A stretch of 64,000 bases of DNA from Thiothrix winogradskyi (GCF_021650935.1 NZ_CP091244.1:2542001-2606000), one strand, 5' to 3'; counted from the stretch's first letter, positions 16,998-26,076 are shown. The notes: generated from the letters alone by a model not told the origin. Translations and numbers: made by a program.

Positions 16998-17441
16998 TTA
17001 CCCTAGATCATCGAAGCCAGCGAGTTTATAGAGGCGTTTGGCTTCTGCTGCGTCTTGCGGAACACCGTTGCCTTGTTGGTACATGAGTGCCAATGTTGTT
17101 AGTGAACCTTGCAGCCCTTGTGCACCGGCTTGGCGAAACCACTTGGCAGCTTCTTCGCCATTTTTTTCCGCACATTCCCCTTCTAAATACATAAAACCCA
17201 TGCCGTGTTGCGCTAAACCATAACCTTGTTCTGCTGATGCTTTCATCAATGCAAACGCTTTCGCATCATTGCGCACTGTACCGAGACCGTTTTGGTACAT
17301 AATGGCACATAGGTGTTGTGCTACCTTGTCGCCTTGATCCGCGAATGGGGACAACATTTGCATGGCACGGGAAAAATGCTTGGCTTCAAATGCTGCCATG
17401 CCGCTGGCAAAATCCATAGACTCATTATCGATTTGTGACAC
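16998..17441 (-). CDS. Sel1-like repeat protein
   Basis: A 147-residue soluble protein built of Sel1/TPR-like helical repeats: AQHLCAIMYQNGLGTVRNDA, AQHGMGFMYLEGECAEKNGE and SLTTLALMYQQGNGVPQDAA show the A-x2-L-G-x2-Y-x2-G-x-G pattern about every 36 residues. Such proteins are scaffolds for protein interaction, and no partner can be named. There is no signal peptide. The frame extends to 17474, but GTG 17441 is preferred because AAGGAG lies six bases upstream. Confidence 0.8.
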   Translation of the reverse strand: MSQIDNESMDFASGMAAFEAKHFSRAMQMLSPFADQGDKVAQHLCAIMYQNGLGTVRNDAKAFALMKASAEQGYGLAQHGMGFMYLEGECAEKNGEEAAKWFRQAGAQGLQGSLTTLALMYQQGNGVPQDAAEAKRLYKLAGFDDLG

Positions 17442-17594
17442 GGGAATCTCCTTGAACGTAAAATCGGGTCTCAATCTTAGCGCATTCTGGTCTGTGTTCT
17501 GAAATAGCCCGCCGGGGTGTCAGTGTTACCCCTAGAGGGATATTCAGAAACAGGGACGCGCTTCTTAAACTTCCGCGATATGGAAAATGCCACG

Positions 17595-18716
17595 ATGACT
17601 GATACAAATACCGAACGCAATTTAAAATTGCACATGCGCCAATGCATTCAAAAAGTAGCCACAGGTCCTGAATACAGTAAGGACTTGAGTTATGAGGATG
17701 CCTATTATGCGATGCGCCACATTTTAAGTGGTGACGCTGATCCGGTGCAGGTGGCGGTTTACTTTATTGCTTTGCGCATGAAGCGGGAAACCGATGAAGA
17801 AAATCGGGGAACCTTGCAGGCGTTGGTGGATACTTCCGTGATTCAGACCGCCGCAGTGGATGAAATCCTCGATGTGTCTGACCCGTATGACGGTTATACA
17901 CGTGGTGTGCCAGCGTCTACGTTCGTGCCGGTGGTATTGGCAAGCATGGGTGTACACGCGGTATTGCATGGCTTAGAGCAAGTAGGTCCGAAATTCGGGG
18001 CGACTCACCACAAGGTATTGCAAGCGGCGGGTATCAATGTGAATCTGACCCCAGCAGAAGCCTTGGCGCAATTGGAACGGATCGGTTGGACTTACCTCGA
18101 TCAACGCCAATTTGCTCCACGGTTGCATGATTTGATTCCTATCCGCCAGCGCATGATTAAACGTCAGGTGCTGACCACGGTAGAAACCATGTTAGGGCCG
18201 ATTCGCGGGCGGGTGAAAACGCATTGCATGGGCGGGTATGTACATAAAGCTTACCCACCAATTTATGCGTCATTGGCACGGCAAGCAGGGTTTGATAGTG
18301 CTATGTTTGTGCGCGGTGTTGAGGGCGGGGTGATTCCTTCGCTGCAACAAGCGGGCAAGCTGTTCTATTACTACGACAAGGGTGACGTGCAACAGCGTGA
18401 CCTTGACCCTAAAGAGTTTGGCTTGCAAGCCGACGTGCGTGCAGTACCGTTACCGGATGATTTGCCCGCCGCCCCAATGATAGGGGATGAGATTGCGACC
18501 ACGGTTGACAGCGATGCCTTGGCAGCCAGAGCCGCTGCAATGGGTATCGCGGCACTGGGTGGCGAAACAGGTTTGATGTACGACAGTCTGGTATACTCCG
18601 CCTCGATCTGTCTGGCGCATTTGGGCCGTTACGGTTCGATACAGGAGGCCGCTGCTGCGGTACGTGCAACGCTGAACAGCGGTAAAGCACTGGAAACATT
18701 GCGTGCTGCGGCGTAA
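17595..18716 (+). CDS. TrpD/YbiB-like family-3 glycosyl-transferase-fold protein
   Basis: A 373-residue relative of anthranilate phosphoribosyltransferase. The helical N-terminal domain (LSYEDAYYAMRHILSGDADPVQVAVYFIALRMK) and later GPKFGATHHKVL and ETMLGPIRGRVKTH follow the TrpD layout, but the glycine-rich phosphoribosyl-diphosphate loop GTGGD is replaced by DPYDGYTRG. It is therefore probably not a TrpD enzyme and is closer to YbiB/TrpD2-type proteins, some of which bind nucleic acid. The start is uncertain: ATG 17580 and 17595 are both possible and the frame opens at 17517. A small conserved-looking gene follows 50 bases downstream and may be co-transcribed. Confidence 0.7.
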   Translation: MTDTNTERNLKLHMRQCIQKVATGPEYSKDLSYEDAYYAMRHILSGDADPVQVAVYFIALRMKRETDEENRGTLQALVDTSVIQTAAVDEILDVSDPYDGYTRGVPASTFVPVVLASMGVHAVLHGLEQVGPKFGATHHKVLQAAGINVNLTPAEALAQLERIGWTYLDQRQFAPRLHDLIPIRQRMIKRQVLTTVETMLGPIRGRVKTHCMGGYVHKAYPPIYASLARQAGFDSAMFVRGVEGGVIPSLQQAGKLFYYYDKGDVQQRDLDPKEFGLQADVRAVPLPDDLPAAPMIGDEIATTVDSDALAARAAAMGIAALGGETGLMYDSLVYSASICLAHLGRYGSIQEAAAAVRATLNSGKALETLRAAA

Positions 18717-18766
18717 GAGGCATCACGTTTGGTTTATTTTCATTTTTGATTAGAGAGGACATGACA

Positions 18767-18964
18767 ATGAATATGCAGTACTACAACGCTGTCGTAGAAA
18801 TGGAAAAAGCAGGCGTTGACGCTGAATTCCTGCAAGGCTGGCAAGGTGGCTACCTGCTCAACCCAATGCGTGAAGAGCAGCGTCTGACTGAAGCCTATGA
18901 AGCGGGCTATGCTGCTGGTCAGGAAAAAGACATGGAAGCTTACAAAGAGTGGCTTGCTGCTTAA
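18767..18964 (+). CDS. small acidic protein, function unknown
   Basis: A 65-residue acidic protein with GWQGGYLLNPMREEQR and AYEAGYAAGQEKDMEAYKEW. The spacing of aromatic and glycine residues loosely recalls small ribosome-associated proteins, but I do not recognise the family. AGAGG precedes ATG 18767 by about eight bases. ATG 18761 is an alternative start. A good terminator follows 27 bases after the stop, so this is the last gene of a two-gene unit with the TrpD-like gene. Confidence 0.6.
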   Translation: MNMQYYNAVVEMEKAGVDAEFLQGWQGGYLLNPMREEQRLTEAYEAGYAAGQEKDMEAYKEWLAA

Positions 18965-18990
18965 GCAATACACTGCATTGTCAGGATATA

Positions 18991-19016
18991 AAAAGCGGGC
19001 TACGTCCCGCTTTTTG
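18991..19016 (+). terminator. rho-independent terminator
   Basis: AAAAGCGGG and CCCGCTTTTT form a stem of up to nine pairs around a short loop (CTACGT), ending in a T run. It closes the TrpD-like/small-protein unit. Confidence 0.9.
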
Positions 19017-19125
19017 TTGTCGCTCATATTGCTACGTTTGTCGGGTATTTGCTTAAGCTTATTGGCTCATTAGGAACACAATGGTGCGCATACAGTGATT
19101 CAATAACGATAAACGGGTATCCACT

Positions 19126-20250
19126 TTGATTACGCAACTAGTAACCGCCATACGTGAATTGCGTGATATTGTCCCGGCTTGGGACTTGCTCACACGCCAG
19201 GCACTTGAACCCAATGTGTTTTATGAAAGCTGGGCGTTATTGCCTGCCTTAGACGCGCTCGTGTCACCAGAACTGCCGGTTGTCGTGTTATTGGTGTGGG
19301 CGGATACTGCGCATTCACACCTAACGGGTTTATTGCCGCTGGTCAGAACCCAAACCTATCAGAAATTTCCTGCCTGTCATTGGATGAATTGGTTGCATCC
19401 GCATTGCCCGCTTGGTACACCCTTGGTGCATCAGGATTATGCGGAAGAAACCCTCCAAGCAATATTTGCTTGGTTGCATGAGCATTCGGGGGCTATGGCG
19501 TTTTCGCTGAATAAAGTCCCCACCGACGGTAAGTTTGCGCAGCAATTACGCTTGTTTACGCAGCAACAGGGTGGTTGGGTGAATGAGCGCGATACATGGG
19601 AACGTGCGGTATTGACCGCAGGGCTTTCCGGTGATGCGTATGTCAGTACCCATCAGCGTAAAAAGAAGCTTAAGGAATACAGTCGGTTGCGGCGGCGTTT
19701 GGAGGCGTTGGGGGAGTTGGAATGTCAGGCATTGCTGCCGGGGCAAAGTCACGGTTTGAGTGATTGGATCAAGGATTTCCTCAATCTGGAGCAACAAGGC
19801 TGGAAAGGGCGGGCGCTCTCAGCAATGGGATGCCATTCTGGCGAGCGTCAGTTTGCCGAAAACTTAATCCGCAATGCGGCAGCACAGGGGCAATTGATGA
19901 TGCTGAAACTGTCCCTAGATGGTGAAGTGATTGCTATCAAGCTGAATTTGACCAGTGCGACCCAAGGCGGGTACGCACTTAAAATTGCCTACAACGAGGC
20001 TTACGCGGCGTATTCGCCCGGTGTGTTGTTAGAATTGGAAAATATTTATTGCACGCTGGATAACACGCCGTTGCTTTGGCTGGATTCGTGCGCCATTCCC
20101 AATCACCCGATGATTGACCATTTGTGGGCAGAGCGCCGTAAAATGGCCAATTTCCATATTAGTACGCATCGGGTGTTGAGCAAGCCTTTGTTACATACCA
20201 TGCAACTCGTGAAAACGGCTTATCAGTATTACAAAGGGGCGCGTGCCTGA
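19126..20250 (+). CDS. BioF2/FemAB-like acetyltransferase-fold protein
   Basis: A 374-residue protein of the GNAT-related group annotated as BioF2-like or CelD-like acetyltransferases. FYESWALLPALDAL near the N-terminus, STHQRKKKLKEYSRLRRRLEALG in the middle and GEVIAIKLNLTSATQGGYALKIAYNEAYAAYSPGVLLELE near the C-terminus, split across the two GNAT-like halves, fit that family. Members take part in cell-envelope or polysaccharide modification, but no substrate can be named. The start is uncertain: TTG 19126 is the only candidate before an in-frame stop at 19096. It converges on glgC with seven bases between the stops. Confidence 0.68.
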   Translation: MITQLVTAIRELRDIVPAWDLLTRQALEPNVFYESWALLPALDALVSPELPVVVLLVWADTAHSHLTGLLPLVRTQTYQKFPACHWMNWLHPHCPLGTPLVHQDYAEETLQAIFAWLHEHSGAMAFSLNKVPTDGKFAQQLRLFTQQQGGWVNERDTWERAVLTAGLSGDAYVSTHQRKKKLKEYSRLRRRLEALGELECQALLPGQSHGLSDWIKDFLNLEQQGWKGRALSAMGCHSGERQFAENLIRNAAAQGQLMMLKLSLDGEVIAIKLNLTSATQGGYALKIAYNEAYAAYSPGVLLELENIYCTLDNTPLLWLDSCAIPNHPMIDHLWAERRKMANFHISTHRVLSKPLLHTMQLVKTAYQYYKGARA

Positions 20251-20257
20251 GCGTGCG

Positions 20258-21526
20258 TTAACCAACGCTGGCTGAACCTTTTTGCCCCAGCATTTCCGGT
20301 GTGACCAAGGTAATGCCCTTGGGGGTGACGCGGAAACGTTGGGCATCCGCTACCGGGTCTTCGCCAATCACCGTGCCTTCTGGTAAATCACAGCCACGGT
20401 CAATCACGGCGCGGCTGATCCGGCAATGCCGCCCGACCCGCACTTCGGGGAGTAACACCGAATCTTGCACGGTGCTATAGGAATGCACTTTGACATTCGA
20501 GAACAGCAGCGAGTTGATGACGGCAGCACCGGAAATGACGCAACCTGCGGATACCACGGAATCCAGTGCTTTACCTTCGCGGCCTGGATCACGAAACACG
20601 AATTTCGCCGAGGGTAGCTGGCGGTGATAAGTAAGGATAGGCCAAGTCTCATCGTACAAATTCAGTTCCGGTTCGACCGAGACCAATTCCATATTGGCTT
20701 CCCAGAAGGCATCAATCGTTCCCACATCGCGCCAGTAGGGTTGTTTGCCGGTTATTGGGTCACGGAAGGGGTAAGCGTATACCGCATGTTCCGCAATCAG
20801 TGAGGGGATGATGTCTTTGCCGAAATCGCGGCTGGATTCAGGGTTGGCAGCGTCTTTGTGCAATTGCTCAAACAAAAAATCGGTGTTGAAAATGTAATTC
20901 CCCATCGACGCTAAGGCAGTGTCGCTCGAACCGGGCATTGGGCAGGGTTCAGCCGGTTTTTCGTCAAACCCCACCACGCGGTGATGTTCATCGACCGTCA
21001 TGACCCCAAAGCCTTTGGCATCTTCCAAGGGAACACCCACGCACGCTACCGTCATATCTGCGCCTTTTTCGACGTGATAAGCCAGCATTTCACCGTAGTC
21101 CATTTTGTAAATGTGATCCCCAGCGAGAACTAAGACATATTTGGGGCGTAAGGTTTCGACAATATCAAGGTTTTGGTAAATCGCATCGGCAGTACCCGCA
21201 TACCAGTTGCCCGTGGTGCGTTGCGAGGCCGGTAACACTTCCACAAACTCGCCTAATTCCGTGCGGAAGTTTGACCAGCCGTGTACCAAATGCCGGATGA
21301 GGGAGTGAGCTTTGTATTGGGTGAGTACACCGATTTTGCGAATCCCAGAATTCACGCAGTTGGACAGGGGGAAGTCGATGATGCGGAATTTTCCACCGAA
21401 GTAAACCGCTGGTTTGGCGCGGCGATCGGTCAGTTCATATAAACGCGAGCCGCGCCCACCTGCAAGTACCAAGGCAAGGGTTTCACGTGTCAGCAGGCTG
21501 ACGAAGCGCGGATTATTGGTTGTCAT
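20258..21526 (-). CDS. glgC: glucose-1-phosphate adenylyltransferase
   Basis: A 422-residue ADP-glucose pyrophosphorylase, the first enzyme of glycogen synthesis. LVLAGGRGSRLYELTDRRAKPAVYFGG is the nucleotide-binding loop. RIIDFPLSNCVNSGIRKIGVLTQYK, WYAGTADAIYQN, VLAGDHIYKMDYG and FDEKPAEP follow, and the C-terminal beta-helix includes VISGAAVINSLLFSNV. GGGAG precedes the ATG. No other glycogen gene is present nearby. It diverges from the Crp/Fnr-type regulator gene across a 158-base gap, so that regulator may influence it. Confidence 0.96.
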   Translation of the reverse strand: MTTNNPRFVSLLTRETLALVLAGGRGSRLYELTDRRAKPAVYFGGKFRIIDFPLSNCVNSGIRKIGVLTQYKAHSLIRHLVHGWSNFRTELGEFVEVLPASQRTTGNWYAGTADAIYQNLDIVETLRPKYVLVLAGDHIYKMDYGEMLAYHVEKGADMTVACVGVPLEDAKGFGVMTVDEHHRVVGFDEKPAEPCPMPGSSDTALASMGNYIFNTDFLFEQLHKDAANPESSRDFGKDIIPSLIAEHAVYAYPFRDPITGKQPYWRDVGTIDAFWEANMELVSVEPELNLYDETWPILTYHRQLPSAKFVFRDPGREGKALDSVVSAGCVISGAAVINSLLFSNVKVHSYSTVQDSVLLPEVRVGRHCRISRAVIDRGCDLPEGTVIGEDPVADAQRFRVTPKGITLVTPEMLGQKGSASVG

Positions 21527-21614
21527 ATTATGGTGCTCCCAGAGTCAGTTACGTATACCTGAGTGTAAGTTTACCTTAGGTTGATGTACTGACGCTGATG
21601 AGTCTGTTAAATTT

Positions 21615-21628
21615 TTGATAAATAGCAA
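21615..21628. promoter_or_regulatory. candidate FNR-type box
   Basis: TTGATAAATAGCAA differs at one position from the FNR consensus TTGAT-N4-ATCAA. It lies 57 bases upstream of the Crp/Fnr-type regulator start and about 90 bases upstream of glgC on the other strand. The regulator's recognition helix carries the E-x2-S-R set that reads such sites, so autoregulation is plausible. Confidence 0.45.
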
Positions 21629-21684
21629 TGCATATTTATCAGTGCTCTCTAATACTGAAAACTGGTAAAGGAAGAGTAATTGTC

Positions 21685-22380
21685 ATGGAATTACAGGTAA
21701 GCGGTGGGCAATTAAAGCGGTGTCCGGTGCATGAGTTCGCTTTTTTCAATGAGTTGGCGGAAGACATCCATCACATGCTGAGATGTGTCGAGAGTGACGC
21801 GCTTGACTACACTGCCGCTGAAACCATTTACCATGCAGGCGTCAGTGCCCAGCACCTGTATCTGCTGCATGATGGATACGTAAAATTATTTAAAACCAGT
21901 GAGAACGGTAAAAATCAAATTATCCGCATTGTGAGAGCCGGTGAAATTTTTGGTTTTGATGGTTTAGTCGATGTACGTTACAACCACAGTGCAGTGCCGT
22001 TGAAAGAGGCGAGTGTGTGCCGTATTGCCGTCGTTAACCTGAATGCCTTAGGTGTTTTCCGCCCCGAAGTTGAACGTTTGATCATGGCGCGTTGTATCCG
22101 GGAATTGCAGCACGCTGATGAGCGTTTGCTGGAACTGGGGGCAAAACGTTCTCAGGAACGCCTCGCCGGTTTCCTACTGTCATGGTGCGAAGCCACGCAG
22201 GTGAATAAATGGACGCCGTTGGTGCTTTCTCGTCTTGAAATTGCGCAATTTCTGGGCTTAACCATCGAAACGGTTAGCCGTTTGTTTGCACAGTGGAAGC
22301 GTGACGGTTTGGTGGTGGAGAAGCGCCAAGCTATCCAGATTCTTGACCGTAGCAAAATGGCGCTGTTAGCCAATAATTGA
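21685..22380 (+). CDS. Crp/Fnr-family transcription regulator
   Basis: A 231-residue regulator with an N-terminal cyclic-nucleotide-binding-type beta-barrel (IYHAGVSAQHLYLLHDGYVKLF to AGEIFGFDGLV), a dimerisation helix, and a C-terminal winged helix LSRLEIAQFLGLTIETVSRL. ETVSR in the recognition helix is the FNR-type pattern. Only two cysteines occur near the N-terminus (Cys13, Cys36), so the FNR four-Cys iron-sulfur set is missing and it is probably not a direct oxygen sensor of that kind. The frame opens at 21628, but ATG 21685 follows a purine-rich GGAAGAG and gives a standard length. Confidence 0.88.
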   Translation: MELQVSGGQLKRCPVHEFAFFNELAEDIHHMLRCVESDALDYTAAETIYHAGVSAQHLYLLHDGYVKLFKTSENGKNQIIRIVRAGEIFGFDGLVDVRYNHSAVPLKEASVCRIAVVNLNALGVFRPEVERLIMARCIRELQHADERLLELGAKRSQERLAGFLLSWCEATQVNKWTPLVLSRLEIAQFLGLTIETVSRLFAQWKRDGLVVEKRQAIQILDRSKMALLANN

Positions 22381-22401
22381 TGGTGACAGGGGTAGGGCGT
22401 A

Positions 22402-25400
22402 TTAAACGCCAAACCCGCCGCCGCCCGGTGTAGCCACTGTCAGCACATCGCCCGCTTCCACCTCCACCTGCGCAATCCCTTCCAGTGTTTGCAAATAGCC
22501 ATCGGCACGTAATACACGATTCACGCCGCATTGCCCATTTCTGCCATCTGCCATGCCATACGGCGCAACCTTGCGATGCCCCGACACAATGCTCACGGTC
22601 ATCGGTTCCAGAAACCGGGTTTTACGCACCACGCCATCACCACCGCGCTGTTTGCCGTTGCCACCCGAATGCGGGCGAATGTGAAACGCTTCCAACCGCA
22701 CCGGAAATCGTGTTTCCAGAATTTCGGGATCAGTCAAACGCGAATTGGTCATGTGAGTATGCACCGCACTCGCGCCGTCCGCCTTCGCGGTTGCACCCGC
22801 GCCGCCGCACAGGGTTTCGTAATACTGGTGTTGTGCATTGCCCCACGTCACGTTGTTCATCGTGCCTTGCGCCGCGCCCATCATGCCGAGTGCGCCAAAC
22901 AGCGCGTCGACCACGTATTGCGAGGTTTCCACATTGCCCGCCACCACTGCCGCCGGGTATTGCGGGTTCAGCATTGAGCCGGGGGGAATGATAATGTGCA
23001 ACGGTTTCAAGCAGCCTTCGTTGAGCGGGATATTGTCTTGCACCAGACAGCGGAATACGTATAGCACCGCCGCGCGGGTAATCGCAGTTGGCGCATTCAG
23101 GTTGCCGGGGTGTTGCGGGCTGGTTCCAGTGAAATCCAGCGTGGCGGAACGGCTGGTTGCATCCACGGTAATCTGCACGCAAATGCGGCTGCCATCGTCC
23201 ATGTCATATTGGAAACTGCCATCTTTGAGGCTGCCAATCACGCGCCGCACTGAGGCTTCCGCATTGTCCTGCACATGACGCATGTAGGCTTGCACCGTCG
23301 CCAAACCCATTTGCGCAATCATGCGGGTAAGTTCGGTTTCGCCACGGGTACACGCAGCAAGTTGTGCCTTCAAATCGGCGATGTTGTAGTCGATATTCCG
23401 TGCGGGGTACGCGCCGGATGCCAGCAATGCACGGATTTCAGCTTCGCGGAAATACCCACGCTCTACCAGTTTGACATTGGTTAGGAGGATGCCTTCTTCC
23501 TCAATCGTGCGGCTTTGCGGCGGAATCGAACCGGGGGTAATGCCGCCCACATCCGCATGATGCCCACGGGTGGCGACGTAGAAAATGATGGTGTTGCCAC
23601 TTGCTTCAAACACAGGTTTGACGACGGTGATGTCGGGCAAGTGCGTGCCGCCGTGATACGGGTCGTTGAGAACGTAGGTATCGCCTGCTTGCATTTGCCC
23701 CATGTTGGCATGAATCACCGCCTTGATGCTTTCGCTCATGCTGCCCAAGTGAACGGGCATGTGCGGCGCGTTTGCCACCAGATTGCCGGACGGGTCGAAG
23801 ATCGCGCAGGAAAAGTCTAGGCGTTCCTTGATGTTGACTGATACTGCCGTTTGTTCCAGCACGAAGCCCATTTGTTCGGCGATGGACATGAACAGGTTGT
23901 TGAAGATTTCTAGGCGGATGGGGTTGGGGGAGGCTTCCGCCTCCTTACCCCCCATCCCCAACCCTTCCCCCGCAAGGGGGGCAGGGCGTGAAGAGGAAGA
24001 GGGGAGTTGTTCCATTACCAGATTGCCCTGATGGGTCAGTTGGACTTTCCAACCCGGTTCAATCACCACCGTCCCGGTACTTTCCAAAATGACTGCGGGG
24101 CCGGTTATGGCTTGTCCGATTTGTAACGAATCCCTCTGGTAAAACGGCGTATCCCGCCATTCCCCACGCATAAACACCCGATGCGAAGTGATGTGCTCTT
24201 TGCTCCCTTCACCCCTTGCGGGGGAAGGGCTGGGGAAGGGGGGAAGTCGGGCTTCAGCCCGACCCGCAGCAATCCCCTCCACCTCAACACTCGCCACCAT
24301 CAACGCCTTTTCCGCAGCCATAAACCCAAACCGCTGCCGATGCCCCCCCTCAAACGCAGCCCGAATCCCTGCCGCATCTTCTCCATCCCACGCTACCAGC
24401 AAACTCGAATCCGACCCCGCATAACGGCAATACAGCCGCGTTTCATGCCGTATATGCGCTGTGCTGACACCTTGGCTACGAATATGCGCCGTCGTTTCCG
24501 CCACCAATTCCGCCTGCCGTTGCTGCAAACCTACCAGCAGCACATCATCCAACACCGCTTCCACACTGCGCGTCACAATATGGCGCACATCCGCCAACCC
24601 CATGCCATACGCCGACAACACGCCCGCAAACGGATGCAAAAATACCTTACGCATTCCCAACGCTTCCGCCACCAAACACGCATGTTGCCCACTCGCCCCG
24701 CCAAAGCAACACAGCGCGTATTCGCTCACGTCATAGCCGCGCTGCACCGAAATTTTCTTAATCGCATTTGCCATATTCTCAACGGCAACGCTCACAAAAC
24801 CTTCCGCCACTGATTCCGGCGACCACGCTCTTGCCTCCCCCTTTGCAAAAGGGGGATTGAGGGGGATTTTCTTCGTCAGTTCCGCAAATTTCTCTCGCAC
24901 GACTGCCACATCCAGCGGCTCATTGCCTTCGCGCCCGAAGATGTGCGGGAAATAATCCGCCTGCAATTTGCCCAGCAACACATTGCAATCGGTGATGGTC
25001 AGTTCGCCACCGCGCCGATACGCCGCAGGCCCCGGATTGGCTCCCGCTGAATCGGGGCCAACGCGGAAACGTTGCCCATCGAAATGCAGGATGGAGCCAC
25101 CACCCGCAGCGACGGTATGGATCAGCATCATCGGCGCACGAATCCGCGCCCCGGCAATGTGGCTTTCCAGCGTGCGTTCGTATTCGCCCGCAAAGTGGCA
25201 CACATCGGTGGACGTGCCGCCCATGTCAAAGCCTATCAATTTGTCGAAACCCGCCGCCTGTGCGGTTTGCACCATGCCGACCACGCCACCCGCAGGCCCC
25301 GACAGAATCGCATCCTTGCCCGCAAAGTGATTCGCGTGGGTCAAGCCGCCGTTGGATTGCATGAAAAACAGCTTCGTCTTTGGCAATTCCCGCGCCACTT

Positions 25401-26076
25401 GCTCGACATAACGGCGCAACACCGGGGAGAGATACGCATCCACCACCGTGGTATCGCCGCGCCCCACGAATTTGATCAGCGGGCTAACCGCCTGGCTGGT
25501 GGAAATCTGGGTGAAACCGATTTCGTGGGCAATCGCCGCTACCAGTGTTTCATGCTGCGGGTAGCGGTAGGCGTGCATGAACAAAATCGCCACCGAACGC
25601 AAACCCTTGGCGTAAGCGGCTTGCAGGGCAGGGCGAATTTGCGCCGCATCCGGGGCTTGCAGGATTTCACCGTTGGCAGTGATGCGTTCGTCGACTTCCA
25701 ACACGTCGGTGTAAAGCATTTGTGGCAATTCGATGTCGAGTGCGAACAGGTGGGGGCGTTGCTGATAACCAATCCGCAAAGCATCGCCGAAACCGCGAGT
25801 CGTCACCAGCAGCACGGGTTCGCCTTGGTGTTCCAGCAGGGCGTTGGTGGCAACGGTTGTACCCATCCGCACCGTGTCGATGTGTGCGGTGGGGATTGCT
25901 TGCCCAGCCTCCAACCCCAGCAAATCGCGAATGCCTTGAATCGCTGCATCGGGGTAGCGTTCCGGGTTTTCGGATAGCAGCTTGTGGGTGCGTAATGTGC
26001 CGTCCGGGGTTTGCGCCACGATGTCGGTGAATGTGCCGCCACGGTCGATCCAGAATTGCCAGCGGGCTTGCGTCAT
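22402..26076 (-). CDS. fused hydantoinase/5-oxoprolinase (HyuA-HyuB fusion)
   Basis: A 1224-residue fusion. Residues 1-690 are the HyuA half: FWIDRGGTFTDIVAQTPDG at the start, GFDMGGTSTDVCHFAGEYE near residue 295, and ALCCFGGASGQHACLVAE. Residues from about 720 are the HyuB half: IRLEIFNNLFMSIAEQMG, DPYHGGTHLPDITVVKPVF and TRGHHADVGGITPGSIP. The family opens 5-oxoproline or hydantoin-type rings with ATP. Length fits fused 5-oxoprolinases. ATG 26076 is chosen because GGAG lies seven bases upstream, although the frame opens at 26106. Unusually, three DNA repeats lie inside the gene in frame (residues about 403-415, 612-624 and 697-710), the last one exactly at the joint of the two halves. Confidence 0.92.
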   Translation of the reverse strand: MTQARWQFWIDRGGTFTDIVAQTPDGTLRTHKLLSENPERYPDAAIQGIRDLLGLEAGQAIPTAHIDTVRMGTTVATNALLEHQGEPVLLVTTRGFGDALRIGYQQRPHLFALDIELPQMLYTDVLEVDERITANGEILQAPDAAQIRPALQAAYAKGLRSVAILFMHAYRYPQHETLVAAIAHEIGFTQISTSQAVSPLIKFVGRGDTTVVDAYLSPVLRRYVEQVARELPKTKLFFMQSNGGLTHANHFAGKDAILSGPAGGVVGMVQTAQAAGFDKLIGFDMGGTSTDVCHFAGEYERTLESHIAGARIRAPMMLIHTVAAGGGSILHFDGQRFRVGPDSAGANPGPAAYRRGGELTITDCNVLLGKLQADYFPHIFGREGNEPLDVAVVREKFAELTKKIPLNPPFAKGEARAWSPESVAEGFVSVAVENMANAIKKISVQRGYDVSEYALCCFGGASGQHACLVAEALGMRKVFLHPFAGVLSAYGMGLADVRHIVTRSVEAVLDDVLLVGLQQRQAELVAETTAHIRSQGVSTAHIRHETRLYCRYAGSDSSLLVAWDGEDAAGIRAAFEGGHRQRFGFMAAEKALMVASVEVEGIAAGRAEARLPPFPSPSPARGEGSKEHITSHRVFMRGEWRDTPFYQRDSLQIGQAITGPAVILESTGTVVIEPGWKVQLTHQGNLVMEQLPSSSSRPAPLAGEGLGMGGKEAEASPNPIRLEIFNNLFMSIAEQMGFVLEQTAVSVNIKERLDFSCAIFDPSGNLVANAPHMPVHLGSMSESIKAVIHANMGQMQAGDTYVLNDPYHGGTHLPDITVVKPVFEASGNTIIFYVATRGHHADVGGITPGSIPPQSRTIEEEGILLTNVKLVERGYFREAEIRALLASGAYPARNIDYNIADLKAQLAACTRGETELTRMIAQMGLATVQAYMRHVQDNAEASVRRVIGSLKDGSFQYDMDDGSRICVQITVDATSRSATLDFTGTSPQHPGNLNAPTAITRAAVLYVFRCLVQDNIPLNEGCLKPLHIIIPPGSMLNPQYPAAVVAGNVETSQYVVDALFGALGMMGAAQGTMNNVTWGNAQHQYYETLCGGAGATAKADGASAVHTHMTNSRLTDPEILETRFPVRLEAFHIRPHSGGNGKQRGGDGVVRKTRFLEPMTVSIVSGHRKVAPYGMADGRNGQCGVNRVLRADGYLQTLEGIAQVEVEAGDVLTVATPGGGGFGV
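23948..23987. repeat. GC-rich dispersed repeat A at the HyuA-HyuB joint
   Basis: A C/G-rich stretch with the hairpin core TTCCCCCGCAAGGGGG, read in frame on the minus strand as RPAPLAGEGLGMGGK. It is a reverse-oriented relative of the repeat at 24205-24243, so the two copies give different peptides. Confidence 0.6.
24205..24243. repeat. GC-rich dispersed repeat B in the HyuA half
   Basis: CCCTTCACCCCTTGCGGGGG followed by AAGGGCTGGGGAAGGGGGG. It shares the CCCCTTGCGGGGGAAGGG core with repeat A in the opposite orientation and is read as PPFPSPSPARGEGSK in the protein. Confidence 0.6.
24834..24870. repeat. dispersed repeat C in the HyuA half
   Basis: CCTCCCCCTTTGCAAAAGGG followed by GGATTGAGGGGGATTTT. 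The arms CCCCCTTT and AAAGGGGG can form a hairpin. It is read in frame as KIPLNPPFAKGEA. Confidence 0.6.

Noticed and set aside
24181..24813. Plus-strand frame of 210 codons in the oxoprolinase region
   Set aside because: Low-complexity Arg/His/Pro-rich translation produced by the repeats and by antisense codon structure.
23948..24870. The GC-rich repeats considered as a CRISPR-like or tandem array
   Set aside because: The copies differ, lie in both orientations, are irregularly spaced and are part of a coding frame.
25072..25977. Plus-strand open frame of 301 codons antisense to the oxoprolinase gene
   Set aside because: GC-rich third positions of the real gene leave the opposite strand open; no family features.
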